Shown here: piece by piece, positions 1 through 7,793 of the stretch
Layout: every line of letters starts with the position of its first letter
How positions within the stretch are numbered: the first letter of the stretch is position 1
DNA from: Streptomyces sp. KL109B
GTDB lineage: Bacteria; Actinomycetota; Actinomycetes; Streptomycetales; Streptomycetaceae
NCBI RefSeq assembly: GCF_030766935.1
Contig: NZ_JASERL010000005.1
Location: 124,001-188,000 of the forward strand
Direction of reading: 5' to 3'
DNA length: 64,000 bases
Notes under the pieces: model-generated
What the model was told of the DNA's origin: nothing
Database searches by the model: none
The model's input: the letters and a program-made list of their open reading frames with translations, nothing else
Translations under genes and position numbers: made by a program

Positions 1-1293
1 CAACTGCCCGTTCAGCAGCTTGGATTCGGCCTCCGCGCCGTCCCCGCACAGCGAGTCCAGGTATCCGGCGAGCCACCACGCGCGGCCGGGCACCGGGTCC
101 TGGTGCAGGCGCAGCACCCGCCGCAGCGCCGTCCGCCCCTCCTCGGCCCGGCCGCACGCCACCCACAGGAACCACAGGTGCACCACGGTGTCGAGCGCGA
201 CGCCCGGTTCGGCCGTCCGCGAGAACGGCCCGGTGCGCGGGTCCATCGCCACCTGGAGGTCGGGCAGTTGGCGCAGCACGAGGGCGCGGGCCTCCCGCTG
301 CCGCCCGCGGCTCCACTGCTCGGCGGCCCGCCGGGCGAGTCGCGCACACCACTCGCGGTGGCGCGGGACGAGGTCCCCGCGCTCCCCTGCCGCCTCCAGG
401 GCGCGCAGACACACCACGCGCATCGGCCCGGTGAGCCGGGTCCGCGGCCGGCCCGCCGGGTCGACGTCGCCGCCCGGGTCGCCCGGTACGAGGGCGAAGG
501 GCGCGATCCCCTCCATCAGGACCGGGATGCGTTCGGCCGGCAACTCCGCGGTGGCGCACACCTCGCGCACCGCGTCCAGGTCGAAGTCGGCCTCGAACAC
601 GGCGAGGCGGCTCAGCAGCCGGCGTTCGCCGCGGGTGCTGCGCGCGTAGGCCCGCTCGGCGGCGGCGAGCGCCTGCGACGGGTACGGGTGGCGCTCCACG
701 TCCGCGAGGTCGGCGGGGCCGCGCAGCCGTCGACCGGCGTCCAGGAGCGCGCCGGGCAGCCCGTCCAGGCGGTGCGCGAGCGTGCCCGCGCGGGTGGAGG
801 TCTCCGGGTCGGCCAGGAGCCAGCGGCCCGCCGCACCGGCGAGCAGGTCCATGGCCGCGCTGCCGCGCAGTGGGAGCAGCCGGTGCACGGATTCGCCGCG
901 CAGCCAACTGGGCCGGTCCGAGATGCGCAGAACGGTGAGCCCCGGCACATCCTCCAGGAGCGCGGCCATCACGTCGGTGCCCGCCCCGCCGAGGTGCTCC
1001 CAGTCGTCGAGGACGAGCAACGGGCGCGCCCGCAGCCGCCGTCCGGGCCTGACGCCGAGCCGGTGGCGCAGCCGGACCATGACGCCGCCGAGCACGCTCG
1101 GGTCGAGCCCGGCCCCCGACTCCCACACCACTTCGCGCCGGCCACGCGCGCGTACCTGCTCGACCGCCTCCCGCGCGAGCCGGGTCCTGCCCGATCCCGA
1201 GGGCCCCACCAGGGACACCAGGCGCCAGGACGCCAATCTCGTGAGCAGCGCCGCCAGTTCGCGCTCACGCCCTTTCAACTGTCCTTCACTCAC
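1..1293 (-). CDS. AAA/STAND-type ATPase regulator, 3' end outside window
   Basis: The gene is truncated by the left edge; about 431 codons of the N-terminal part are visible. A P-loop GPSGSGRT lies at about residues 30-37 and a Walker B LLVLDDWEHL at about 92-101. That combination is typical of the ATPase half of large LuxR-type or AfsR/SARP-like regulators. An alpha-helical, TPR-like region follows. The GTG at 1293 is chosen; an in-frame GTG at 1305 is possible. The missing C-terminus would show whether a LuxR helix-turn-helix is present. It is divergent from the Lrp-like gene at 1485. The ATPase assignment is solid; the regulatory role is inference. Confidence 0.75.
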   Translation of the reverse strand, partial: MSEGQLKGRERELAALLTRLASWRLVSLVGPSGSGRTRLAREAVEQVRARGRREVVWESGAGLDPSVLGGVMVRLRHRLGVRPGRRLRARPLLVLDDWEHLGGAGTDVMAALLEDVPGLTVLRISDRPSWLRGESVHRLLPLRGSAAMDLLAGAAGRWLLADPETSTRAGTLAHRLDGLPGALLDAGRRLRGPADLADVERHPYPSQALAAAERAYARSTRGERRLLSRLAVFEADFDLDAVREVCATAELPAERIPVLMEGIAPFALVPGDPGGDVDPAGRPRTRLTGPMRVVCLRALEAAGERGDLVPRHREWCARLARRAAEQWSRGRQREARALVLRQLPDLQVAMDPRTGPFSRTAEPGVALDTVVHLWFLWVACGRAEEGRTALRRVLRLHQDPVPGRAWWLAGYLDSLCGDGAEAESKLLNGQL

Positions 1294-1347
1294 GCCGATC
1301 CACACCTTCGCAGCAATCGCGTTTCCGATGGACGATGACTGCGGCGT

Positions 1348-1393
1348 GTACTTCGATGAGTACTGTGCCACCTGTTTCGCACGTTTCACGTGC
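1348..1393. promoter_or_regulatory. Two inverted repeats in divergent intergenic region
   Basis: Between the divergent genes (1294-1484) there are two perfect inverted repeats. GTACT/AGTAC has a 6-nt spacer (1348-1363). GCACGT-TTC-ACGTGC lies at 1379-1393. They may be operators for either neighbouring regulator. The rest of this gap holds no recognisable gene. Confidence 0.35.
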
Positions 1394-1484
1394 GGCTGAT
1401 GACACATCCGGCGCGCCGCACTACCCATGGTGACGCCGTGGCGAGAACATTCCGGGCGCCTGCGCGGATTCGACAGGGAGACAC

Positions 1485-2537
1485 ATGAGAACCGGGGAAT
1501 CCGCCGTTTCGGAGGCGGATTTGACGCTGATCCACACACTGCAGCTGGCGCCGCGCGCCAGTTGGGCGCAGTTGTCGGAGGAGATAGGCCCGTCCGCGGG
1601 CACCCTCGCCAGGCGCTGGGCACGGCTGACGGAGGCGGGCATCGCGTGGAGCGGTGTGTTGCCGGGGGCGGTGCTCGGCGGCGGGCGGACCCTGTGCTCC
1701 GCGTGGATCCAGGTGCGCTGCGCGGCCGGCAGCGTCGCGGACACGGCCGCCGAACTGGCCCGCGATCCGGGCACCCTGTGCGTGGTGCATCTCGCGGGCG
1801 CCGCCGACCTGTTGGTCTACTACGCCTGCTACGACACCATGGCCCTCGACCGCTTCCTGGGCGAGCGCCTGCACCTGCTGCCCGGCGTCCGGGCCACCCG
1901 CGCACACCTCGTGACGCGGATGCACGGCCCGGTCTCCCCGCTCCGCCTCGACCAGCTCGGCCCGGAGAGCCGCCGACGCGTCGCCGCGCTGACCCCGCAG
2001 CCCACCCCCGGAGTCCCCAAGCAGGACGGGGTGCCGGACGACACGGACCGCGTGCTGCTGCACGCCCTCGCCGGTGACGCCCGGCTCGGCGCGACGGCAC
2101 TCGCCAAGTCCTGCGGGCTGAGCGAGACGACGGTGCGCCGCCGCATCGAGCGCCTGGAGACCCGCTCGGGCCTCTACTACACGGTCAAGCTCGCGCCCCG
2201 GTACACACCACGCCCGCTGCTCGGCTTCCTCTGCCTCGACGTACCCCCGCAGCAGGTCGCCGAGGCCGCGGCCACCGCGCTGCGTCAGCGCGGCACCCGC
2301 AACGTCGCCTCGGTGACGGGCCCGCACAACCTCCTGGTGTGCGCGTGGCTCAGCTCCCCGGCGGGGCTCGCCGAGTACGCGGAGCGCCTGACCCGGGCGC
2401 TCCCCTCGATCCGCGTCACCGAGACGACACTGGCCCTGCGCATCCACAAACTGGGCGCCGCCCTCCTGTCCCCGGACGGGACGCGGGACCGGTTCGTGGC
2501 GCCCGACCTGTGGCGCACGGGCCCGCACGCCGAGTGA
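1485..2537 (+). CDS. Lrp/AsnC-family regulator with two tandem Lrp modules
   Basis: A 350-residue protein, about twice the usual Lrp length. It has an N-terminal winged HTH (about residues 10-55) with an AsnC ligand-binding segment, then a second HTH (about 190-225, with LAKSCGLSETTVRRRIERL) and a second AsnC-like domain. Tandem Lrp proteins of this kind are common in actinomycetes and usually act as transcriptional regulators responding to amino acids or small ligands. ATG 1485 follows a purine-rich CAGGGAGACAC stretch. The gene converges on the ABC ATPase with only 4 nt between the stop codons. Target genes are unknown; the divergent ATPase regulator or the adjacent amino-acid transporter are candidates. 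Confidence 0.85.
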   Translation: MRTGESAVSEADLTLIHTLQLAPRASWAQLSEEIGPSAGTLARRWARLTEAGIAWSGVLPGAVLGGGRTLCSAWIQVRCAAGSVADTAAELARDPGTLCVVHLAGAADLLVYYACYDTMALDRFLGERLHLLPGVRATRAHLVTRMHGPVSPLRLDQLGPESRRRVAALTPQPTPGVPKQDGVPDDTDRVLLHALAGDARLGATALAKSCGLSETTVRRRIERLETRSGLYYTVKLAPRYTPRPLLGFLCLDVPPQQVAEAAATALRQRGTRNVASVTGPHNLLVCAWLSSPAGLAEYAERLTRALPSIRVTETTLALRIHKLGAALLSPDGTRDRFVAPDLWRTGPHAE

Positions 2538-2541
2538 GTCA

Positions 2542-3402
2542 CTACGACTCCGTGTCGCCCGGTTTCCCGTCCGTGTCGCCCGGGTCCACGACCCCTTCGC
2601 CCGGGTTCACGACCCCGTCCGACCGGTTCACGTCCGCGTCCGACGGGTTCACGACCCGTGCCAGGAACGAACGGGTGCGCTCGTGGCGGGGGTTGGTCAG
2701 TACCTCGTCCGGGCTGCCCTCCTCGACGACCACTCCGCCGTCCATGAACACCACCCGGTCCGCGACCTCACGGGCGAAGCCCATCTCGTGGGTGACGACC
2801 ATCATCGTCATGCCCTCGTCGGCCAGCGAGCGCATCACGCCGAGCACATCGCCCACCAGCTCCGGGTCGAGCGCGCTGGTCGGCTCGTCGAACAGCATCA
2901 GCTCGGGGCCCATCGACAGGGCGCGGGCGATGGCGACGCGCTGCTGCTGCCCGCCCGACAACTGGGCGGGGTAGCTGGTCTCCTTGTCGGCGAGGCCGAC
3001 GCGTTCGAGGTTGGCGCGCCCCGTCCGCTCCGCCTCCGCGCGGGCGCGCCCCAGGACGCGGCGCTGCGCGATGGTGAGGTTCTCCAGGACGTTCAGGTGC
3101 GGGAAGAGGTTGAACTGCTGGAAGACCATGCCGATCCGGCGGCGTACCCGGTCGATGTCGAGGTCCGGGTCGGTGAGGTCGGCGCCCGCCACCACCACCC
3201 GCCCCGACGTGGGCTGTTCCAGCAGGTTGGTGCAGCGCAGCAGGGTGGACTTGCCCGACCCGGAGGGGCCGATGACACACACCACCTCGCCCTGCGAGAC
3301 GGTGAAGTCCACGCCGCGCAGCACCTCCAGGTCGCCGAACGACTTGTGCAGTCCCTGGATCTCGATGGCCGCGCTCATAGGTGTGTCCGTTTCGTGGGTC
3401 AT
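2542..3402 (-). CDS. Polar amino-acid ABC transporter ATPase (GlnQ-like)
   Basis: The ATPase of an amino-acid importer. Walker A GPSGSGKST is at about residues 45-53, the signature LSGGQQQR near 150 and Walker B LMLFDEPTSALD near 170. The ATG at 3402 is chosen because the upstream permease ends 7 nt before it and AGGTGAG is suitably placed as a ribosome binding site. It is the last gene of an SBP-permease-ATPase operon. The last ~37 residues are an unusual repetitive Asp/Pro/Val-rich tail (units like VVNPSDAD, GVVNPGEG, VVDPGDTD) not seen in ordinary GlnQ proteins. The ABC function is secure; the transported amino acid is unknown. Confidence 0.9.
   Translation of the reverse strand: MTHETDTPMSAAIEIQGLHKSFGDLEVLRGVDFTVSQGEVVCVIGPSGSGKSTLLRCTNLLEQPTSGRVVVAGADLTDPDLDIDRVRRRIGMVFQQFNLFPHLNVLENLTIAQRRVLGRARAEAERTGRANLERVGLADKETSYPAQLSGGQQQRVAIARALSMGPELMLFDEPTSALDPELVGDVLGVMRSLADEGMTMMVVTHEMGFAREVADRVVFMDGGVVVEEGSPDEVLTNPRHERTRSFLARVVNPSDADVNRSDGVVNPGEGVVDPGDTDGKPGDTES
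2545..2650. repeat. Degenerate tandem repeat encoding ABC ATPase tail
   Basis: Imperfect short repeats (GTGTCGCCCGG, GGTTCACGACCC and variants) cover the 3' end of the ATPase gene and encode its low-complexity C-terminus. One of several 3'-terminal tandem repeats in this window. Confidence 0.6.
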
Positions 3403-3409
3403 GCCGTGC

Positions 3410-4267
3410 TCACCTGGCCTTCGCGTGCCGCGCTTCGAGGCGGCGTACGAGATAGCCGAGCGGGACGGTGACGAGGAGGTAGCACAGGCCCGCGACGAAG
3501 ATGGGTGTGCTGTTGGCGCTCTCGCCCGCCAGGTCCCGGCCGAACTTGGTGAGGTCGCGGGTCTCCAGGGAGACACCGAGGAAGAGGACGAGCGAGGAGT
3601 CCTTGAACAGCAGGACCAGTTCGTTGGTGAGCGGCGGCACGATCACGCGGAAGGCCTGCGGGATGACGATGGAGCGCATGGCCAGGGCCCGGGACATGCC
3701 CAGGGTGCGGGCCGCCTCCATCTGGCCGCGCGGCACGGCCTGGATGCCGGCCCTGATGGTCTCCGCCATGTACGCGGCCGCGACCAGGCCGAGCGCGACG
3801 GCCACCTGCCCGTACACACCGCCGGGCAGCGCGGTGCCGGGGAAGGCGAGCGGCACGCCGACGCCGATGAAGATGAAGATCAGCAGGGCGGGCAGGCCGC
3901 GGAAGAACTCGATGTAGATCGCGGCGAGCCACCGGTAGGGGCCCACAGAGGAGAGCCGCATCAGGGCGATGACCAGGCCGAGTACGAGCCCGACCACGAA
4001 CCCGGAGAGGGTGTAGATCACCGTGTTGACCAGCGCGGTGACGATCAGGTCAGGGAACATCTGGCGCGCCACGGACGGGTCGAGGAACTGGTGCTGGAGC
4101 TGCCCCCAGTCGGCGAGCGTCGCGACCAGCAGCACGGCGACGACGAGGACCGCGTACTGGACGGCGCGTGTCACCTGCTGCCTGCGTCGCGGCGACATGC
4201 GGGGCCGGCTGCCGGGGGCCGCGCCGCCCGAACTTCCGTCCACGGGCGGTGTCTTCACGGTTCTCAC
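3410..4267 (-). CDS. Polar amino-acid ABC transporter permease
   Basis: A membrane permease of the His/Glu/Gln/Arg ABC family with about five hydrophobic segments. The conserved inner-loop region has AARTLGMSRALAMRSIVIPQAFRVIVPPL, split here as AARTLGMSRAL then IVIPQAFRVIVPP. The EAA-type loop couples to the ATPase. The GTG at 4267 is chosen because it overlaps the stop codon of the upstream substrate-binding protein by 4 nt (GTGA), which suggests translational coupling. An ATG at 4198 would give a shorter N-terminus lacking the Pro/Gly-rich lead (about 23 residues). It is the middle gene of the operon. Confidence 0.88.
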   Translation of the reverse strand: MRTVKTPPVDGSSGGAAPGSRPRMSPRRRQQVTRAVQYAVLVVAVLLVATLADWGQLQHQFLDPSVARQMFPDLIVTALVNTVIYTLSGFVVGLVLGLVIALMRLSSVGPYRWLAAIYIEFFRGLPALLIFIFIGVGVPLAFPGTALPGGVYGQVAVALGLVAAAYMAETIRAGIQAVPRGQMEAARTLGMSRALAMRSIVIPQAFRVIVPPLTNELVLLFKDSSLVLFLGVSLETRDLTKFGRDLAGESANSTPIFVAGLCYLLVTVPLGYLVRRLEARHAKAR

Positions 4268-5100
4268 TTCGAGGTCACGTCCTTCGGCATCGGGCCGATC
4301 CACTTCTCGTACAGCTTCTTGTACGTGCCGTCCCGCTTGGCCTGCGAGAGCGTCTTGTTGATCGCGTCGAGCAGCTTCGGGTTGCCATCCTTCTTCACGG
4401 CGAATCCGTACTGCTCGCCGGTGGGAATGGTGGCGACGAGGTCGAACTTGGCGGCGTCGCTCGCGTCCGTCTTGAGCCAGTTCTGGGCCACCGGGTAGTC
4501 CTGGATCAGAAGGTCGACCTGGCCGGTGCGCAGCCCGTTCAGCTCGGCGTCCGAGCTCTCGAAGGACACCGAGTCGATGCCCTTGTCGTGCGCCAGGGAC
4601 TCGCCGGTGGTCGCCGCCTGCGAGCCGAGGGTCAGCCCGTGGCGCTTCACGTCGGCGAGCGTCCTCGCCTCGACCCCCTTGCGGGCGAGAAGCCCCTGGG
4701 CAGCGTCGAAGTAGGGGTCGGCGAAGTCGAGGTTCTGCTTGCGCTCGTCGGTGATCGTCATGCCCGCGGCGGCGACGTCGCACAGCCCCGCGTTGAGGTC
4801 GGCGCCCGTCTTGATGGTCTCGAAGGACTTGTCGACGATGTCCTGCTTCACCCCGAGCCGCTTCGCCACGAGGTCCATCAGCGAGACGTCGAAGCCGACG
4901 ACCTTGCCGTCCCGCTCCGACTGGAAGGGCGCGTACGGCAGGTGCGTGCAGGTGGTGAGGCTGCCCCTGTGGACGAGGTGCACGCCGTCCTTGGTCGTGA
5001 TGGCCTCTGCGCCGTTGCCGCACGAGGTCGTCAGGGCCACGAGGCAGACGGCGGCCGCGAGCGGCACGCGGCGGCGGACAAGGTGTGCGGTTGGTGTCAC
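4264..5100 (-). CDS. Polar amino-acid ABC transporter substrate-binding lipoprotein
   Basis: A type-II periplasmic binding protein of the amino-acid class (PF00497-like), 278 residues. The N-terminus is a signal peptide ending in the lipobox-like LTTSC, so it should be anchored outside the membrane. GTG 5100 is chosen because GGGGAG lies 5 nt upstream. The family pattern is visible in LTTCTHLPYAPFQ, GFDVSLMDLVAKRLG and GLCDVAAAGMTITDERKQNLDFADPYF. It is the first gene of the operon, divergent from nsrR. Ligand specificity cannot be read from the sequence. Confidence 0.88.
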   Translation of the reverse strand: MTPTAHLVRRRVPLAAAVCLVALTTSCGNGAEAITTKDGVHLVHRGSLTTCTHLPYAPFQSERDGKVVGFDVSLMDLVAKRLGVKQDIVDKSFETIKTGADLNAGLCDVAAAGMTITDERKQNLDFADPYFDAAQGLLARKGVEARTLADVKRHGLTLGSQAATTGESLAHDKGIDSVSFESSDAELNGLRTGQVDLLIQDYPVAQNWLKTDASDAAKFDLVATIPTGEQYGFAVKKDGNPKLLDAINKTLSQAKRDGTYKKLYEKWIGPMPKDVTSK

Positions 5101-5246
5101 GGGGCTCCCCGGGGACTCGGAGCGGCGGGCGGTGCGCGGGACGGAACACCCGAGCGCGCCGACTCCGGCGTAGTGGACCCTGCACTGACCTCGGGAAACC
5201 TTGGAGATCATGACACCCTGACGCACTCGCGCGACAGGGCCCGCTT

Positions 5247-5269
5247 AATTTGCCTTTCAAATGCAACAT
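5247..5269. promoter_or_regulatory. Probable NsrR operator upstream of nsrR
   Basis: An odd-centred palindrome around C5258: TTGC-c-TTT-c-AAA-t-GCAA (5250-5266), with one mismatched pair in the central 17 bp. It ends 16 nt before the nsrR start, so nsrR may be autoregulated. It has the same single-base-centre geometry as the box before hmp. Confidence 0.6.
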
Positions 5270-5284
5270 TTATAACCTGCGGCC

Positions 5285-5728
5285 ATGCGGTTGACGCGAT
5301 TCACGGATCTCTCGCTGCGCGTTCTGATGCGCCTCGCGGTCGAGGAGGGCGAGCTGCCCACCACCCGCGAGGTCGCCGGCGCCATGGAGGTGCCGTACAC
5401 GCACACCGCGAAGGCCGTCGCCAAGCTCCAGCGGATGGGGTTCGTCGAGGCGCGGCGCGGCCGGGGCGGCGGGCTCGCGCTCACCGCGGCCGGGCGCTCG
5501 GCGTCCATCGGCGGTCTCGTACGGGAGCTGGAAGGCCCGGGGGACGTCGTGGACTGCGAGGGGACGACGCCGTGCCCGCTGGCCTCGGCCTGCCGCCTGC
5601 GGGGAGCGCTGCGCCAGGCACAGGAGGCGTTCTTCGCCACGCTCGACCCACTCACCCTCGACGACCTCGTCAAGGCCCCCACCGGCCCTTTGTTGGTGAC
5701 CCTTTCACCCTCCCCGAACACGGGCTGA
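5285..5728 (+). CDS. nsrR: NO-responsive Rrf2-family repressor NsrR
   Basis: A 147-residue Rrf2 protein with an N-terminal winged HTH. Cysteines 91, 97 and 103 are spaced C-x5-C-x5-C (CEGTTPCPLASAC), the iron-sulfur cluster motif of NsrR. Asp8 is also present; in the characterised streptomycete NsrR an aspartate at this position is a cluster ligand. Known NsrR proteins bind DNA with an intact [4Fe-4S] cluster and release it when NO reacts with the cluster. The next gene is hmp, the classic NsrR target, and both genes have matching palindromes. The start has only a weak ribosome binding site. Confidence 0.93.
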   Translation: MRLTRFTDLSLRVLMRLAVEEGELPTTREVAGAMEVPYTHTAKAVAKLQRMGFVEARRGRGGGLALTAAGRSASIGGLVRELEGPGDVVDCEGTTPCPLASACRLRGALRQAQEAFFATLDPLTLDDLVKAPTGPLLVTLSPSPNTG

Positions 5729-5776
5729 CCCCGGCACCATGAGCACCACGAGCGCCGGGCGCCGCCCACGCCGTTA

Positions 5777-5799
5777 AATATGAATCTGAGATTCAGATT
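5777..5799. promoter_or_regulatory. NsrR operator upstream of hmp
   Basis: A 23-bp palindrome centred on G5788 in which 10 of 11 base pairs are symmetric; the core is GAATCTGAGATTC. It sits 53 nt before the hmp ATG and is much more AT-rich than its surroundings. The geometry fits an 11-1-11 NsrR site. Confidence 0.75.
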
Positions 5800-5808
5800 A
5801 AGTTCCCC

Positions 5809-5836
5809 CTTCGCCCTTCGCCCTTCGCCCTTCGCC
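5809..5836 (+). repeat. Four perfect CTTCGCC tandem repeats in hmp leader
   Basis: Four exact copies of the 7-mer CTTCGCC lie between the NsrR palindrome and the AAAGGAG ribosome binding site (5837-5843). The array could change length by slippage, altering operator-to-start spacing and the transcribed leader. Confidence 0.85.
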
Positions 5837-5851
5837 AAAGGAGTCCTGCCG

Positions 5852-7048
5852 ATGCTCACCGACCAGTCGGCCGCCGTCGTCCGTGCCACCCTCCCCGCCG
5901 TGGGCGCCGCCATCGAGGACATCACCGGCCTCTTCTACGAGAAGCTGTTCGCGGCCCACCCCGAGCTGCTGCGCGACCTGTTCAACCGCGGCAACCAGGC
6001 CGCCGGCACACAGCGCCAGGCCCTCGCCGGGTCGATCGCCGCGTTCGCCGGGTACCTCGTGAACCATCCGGACGACCGCCCCGACGTGATGCTGGGCCGC
6101 ATCGCGCACAAGCACGCGTCGCTCGGTGTGCGCGCCGACCAGTACCCGGTGGTGCGCCGGCACCTCTTCGAGGCGATCGCCGAGGTGCTCGGCGACGCGG
6201 TGACACCGGATGTGGCCGCGGCCTGGGACGAGGTGTACTGGCTGATGGCGAACGCCCTCATCACGCTGGAGAAGCGGCTGTACGAGGAGCAGGGCGCGGT
6301 CGACGGCGACGTCTGGCGGGAGTGGGAGGTGGTGTCCCGCGCCGACGAGACACCCGACGTCGCCTCCTTCCTGCTGCGCCCGGCCGACGGCGCCCCCGCG
6401 CCCGCCTTCAAGGCGGGCCAGTACGTGTCCGTGCAGGTCCAACTCCCGGACGGGGCACGGCAGATACGCCAGTACAGCCTCACCGGAGCCCCTGCGGGGA
6501 CGACCCGCTCGATCGCGGTGAAGCGGGTCGACGGGGCCGGGGCGACGCCCGACGGCGAGGTGTCGAACCACCTGCACACCCACGTCCGCGCGGGCGACCG
6601 GCTGCGGGTCTCGGCGCCGTACGGTGACCTCGTCCTGACGGCGGCCGACGAGACACCTCTGCTGCTCGCCTCCGCCGGCATCGGCTGCACCCCGATCCTC
6701 GCCATGCTGGAGGACCTGGTCGCCGCCCGGCACACGGGACCCGTCACCGTCGTGCACGCCGACCGCTCCCCCGCCGCGCACGCGCTGCGCACCGAGCACG
6801 CGGCCCTCACCGCCAAACTCTCCGAGGGTGTCCCGTACTTCTGGTACGAGGAGGGGGCTGGGGCCGGTGGGCGCACGGGCCGCGCCGACCTCACGGACGT
6901 GCCCGTGGCCCCCGGCACGCGCGCGTACCTGTGCGGACCGCTGCCCTTCATGCGGTCGATGCGCGAGCAGTTGCTGGCCAAGGGTGTGGCCGCGGCCGAC
7001 ATCCACTACGAGGTGTTCGGTCCTGACCTGTGGCTGGCGGCCGCCTAG
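5852..7048 (+). CDS. hmp: Flavohaemoglobin, nitric oxide dioxygenase
   Basis: A 398-residue protein of normal Hmp length that converts NO and O2 to nitrate using NAD(P)H. The globin domain (about residues 1-140) contains the IAHKHASLGV region with the proximal haem histidine. The FAD domain carries RQYSLTG and the NAD domain carries GIGCTPILAML and YLCGPLPFM. ATG 5852 is chosen because AAAGGAG is 8 nt upstream and the family starts here; an upstream extension would begin inside the operator. The stop overlaps that of the convergent nucleotidyltransferase gene in a CTAG palindrome. Regulation by NsrR is strongly implied by the 5777-5799 box. Confidence 0.95.
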   Translation: MLTDQSAAVVRATLPAVGAAIEDITGLFYEKLFAAHPELLRDLFNRGNQAAGTQRQALAGSIAAFAGYLVNHPDDRPDVMLGRIAHKHASLGVRADQYPVVRRHLFEAIAEVLGDAVTPDVAAAWDEVYWLMANALITLEKRLYEEQGAVDGDVWREWEVVSRADETPDVASFLLRPADGAPAPAFKAGQYVSVQVQLPDGARQIRQYSLTGAPAGTTRSIAVKRVDGAGATPDGEVSNHLHTHVRAGDRLRVSAPYGDLVLTAADETPLLLASAGIGCTPILAMLEDLVAARHTGPVTVVHADRSPAAHALRTEHAALTAKLSEGVPYFWYEEGAGAGGRTGRADLTDVPVAPGTRAYLCGPLPFMRSMREQLLAKGVAAADIHYEVFGPDLWLAAA

Positions 7049-7674
7049 GGAGTGAGCCGCACGGCCCAGGGGTGGTCCGGTCCGTACGTCGTCGTCAACG
7101 CGTCGGCGAGCCACGTCCGTTGCGGGGCGGTGAGGTGCGGCAGTGCCGCGTCGAAGTCCGCCTCGTCCTTGGGCCGCAACCCCTTCGCCTTGTAGTGGAG
7201 CTGCACTTCGGGGGCGACCACGGGTGTGCCGTCCTCCGTGGTGAAGCCGAGGGTGTCCAGTGGTCTGCGCAGGCGCGGATCTCGGCGTGAGATCCATGTG
7301 TCACCCTCGGTGTCCTCCAGGTCCTCCAGGTCCTCCAGCATGAGCTGGATACGCCAGGGCGCGTCGGCGGTGGGGCGGCACCAGATGTCGTGCACGCCCG
7401 CAGGAAGCGTCTCCCCCGGCCGCCACGGGCGCAGGCTGCCGGGCGGGTCCGCCGCCCACAACTCCCAGCCGTCCAGGACCAGATGGGCCACGTGCTGGTC
7501 GCGGCGGAGCAGCATGACGTCGATGTCCCCGTGGTCGCGGAACGGCCGTCCCACGGCGAGTTCGATCGCGTACCCGCCGGCCACCCACCAGGGTGCGCCC
7601 GCCGTCGCGAACCGGTGGGCGACCTCTCCCACCGACGCGGGCTCCCAGGGCCCGAACGGAGCCTCCAACCGCAT
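7045..7674 (-). CDS. Nucleotidyltransferase-fold protein, aminoglycoside/lincosamide adenylyltransferase-like
   Basis: A 209-residue protein. WWVAGGYAIELAVGRPFRDH followed by GDIDV (about residues 29-53) has the GG...DxD pattern of the nucleotidyltransferase fold, closest in style to aminoglycoside 2''-adenylyltransferase-like and Lnu-type proteins. Asp50 and Asp52 would bind metal. ATG 7674 is preferred because GAAGG-type purines precede it; the longer frame to 7746 lacks family-like sequence. An internal LEDLEDLED stretch is encoded by 9-bp repeats (about 7311-7338). The substrate is not determinable, so this is not by itself evidence of resistance. It is convergent with hmp. Confidence 0.7.
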   Translation of the reverse strand: MRLEAPFGPWEPASVGEVAHRFATAGAPWWVAGGYAIELAVGRPFRDHGDIDVMLLRRDQHVAHLVLDGWELWAADPPGSLRPWRPGETLPAGVHDIWCRPTADAPWRIQLMLEDLEDLEDTEGDTWISRRDPRLRRPLDTLGFTTEDGTPVVAPEVQLHYKAKGLRPKDEADFDAALPHLTAPQRTWLADALTTTYGPDHPWAVRLTP

Positions 7675-7793
7675 GACCTGTGCCTTCCTTCCCGAGACGT
7701 GGACACTGCCTTCACCGGCACGAACTCTTCTGACATGGTGACCCACCGGACGATCCGTTCACCCTGCAACCACCCTGCCGAGGAGTAGCCGCG

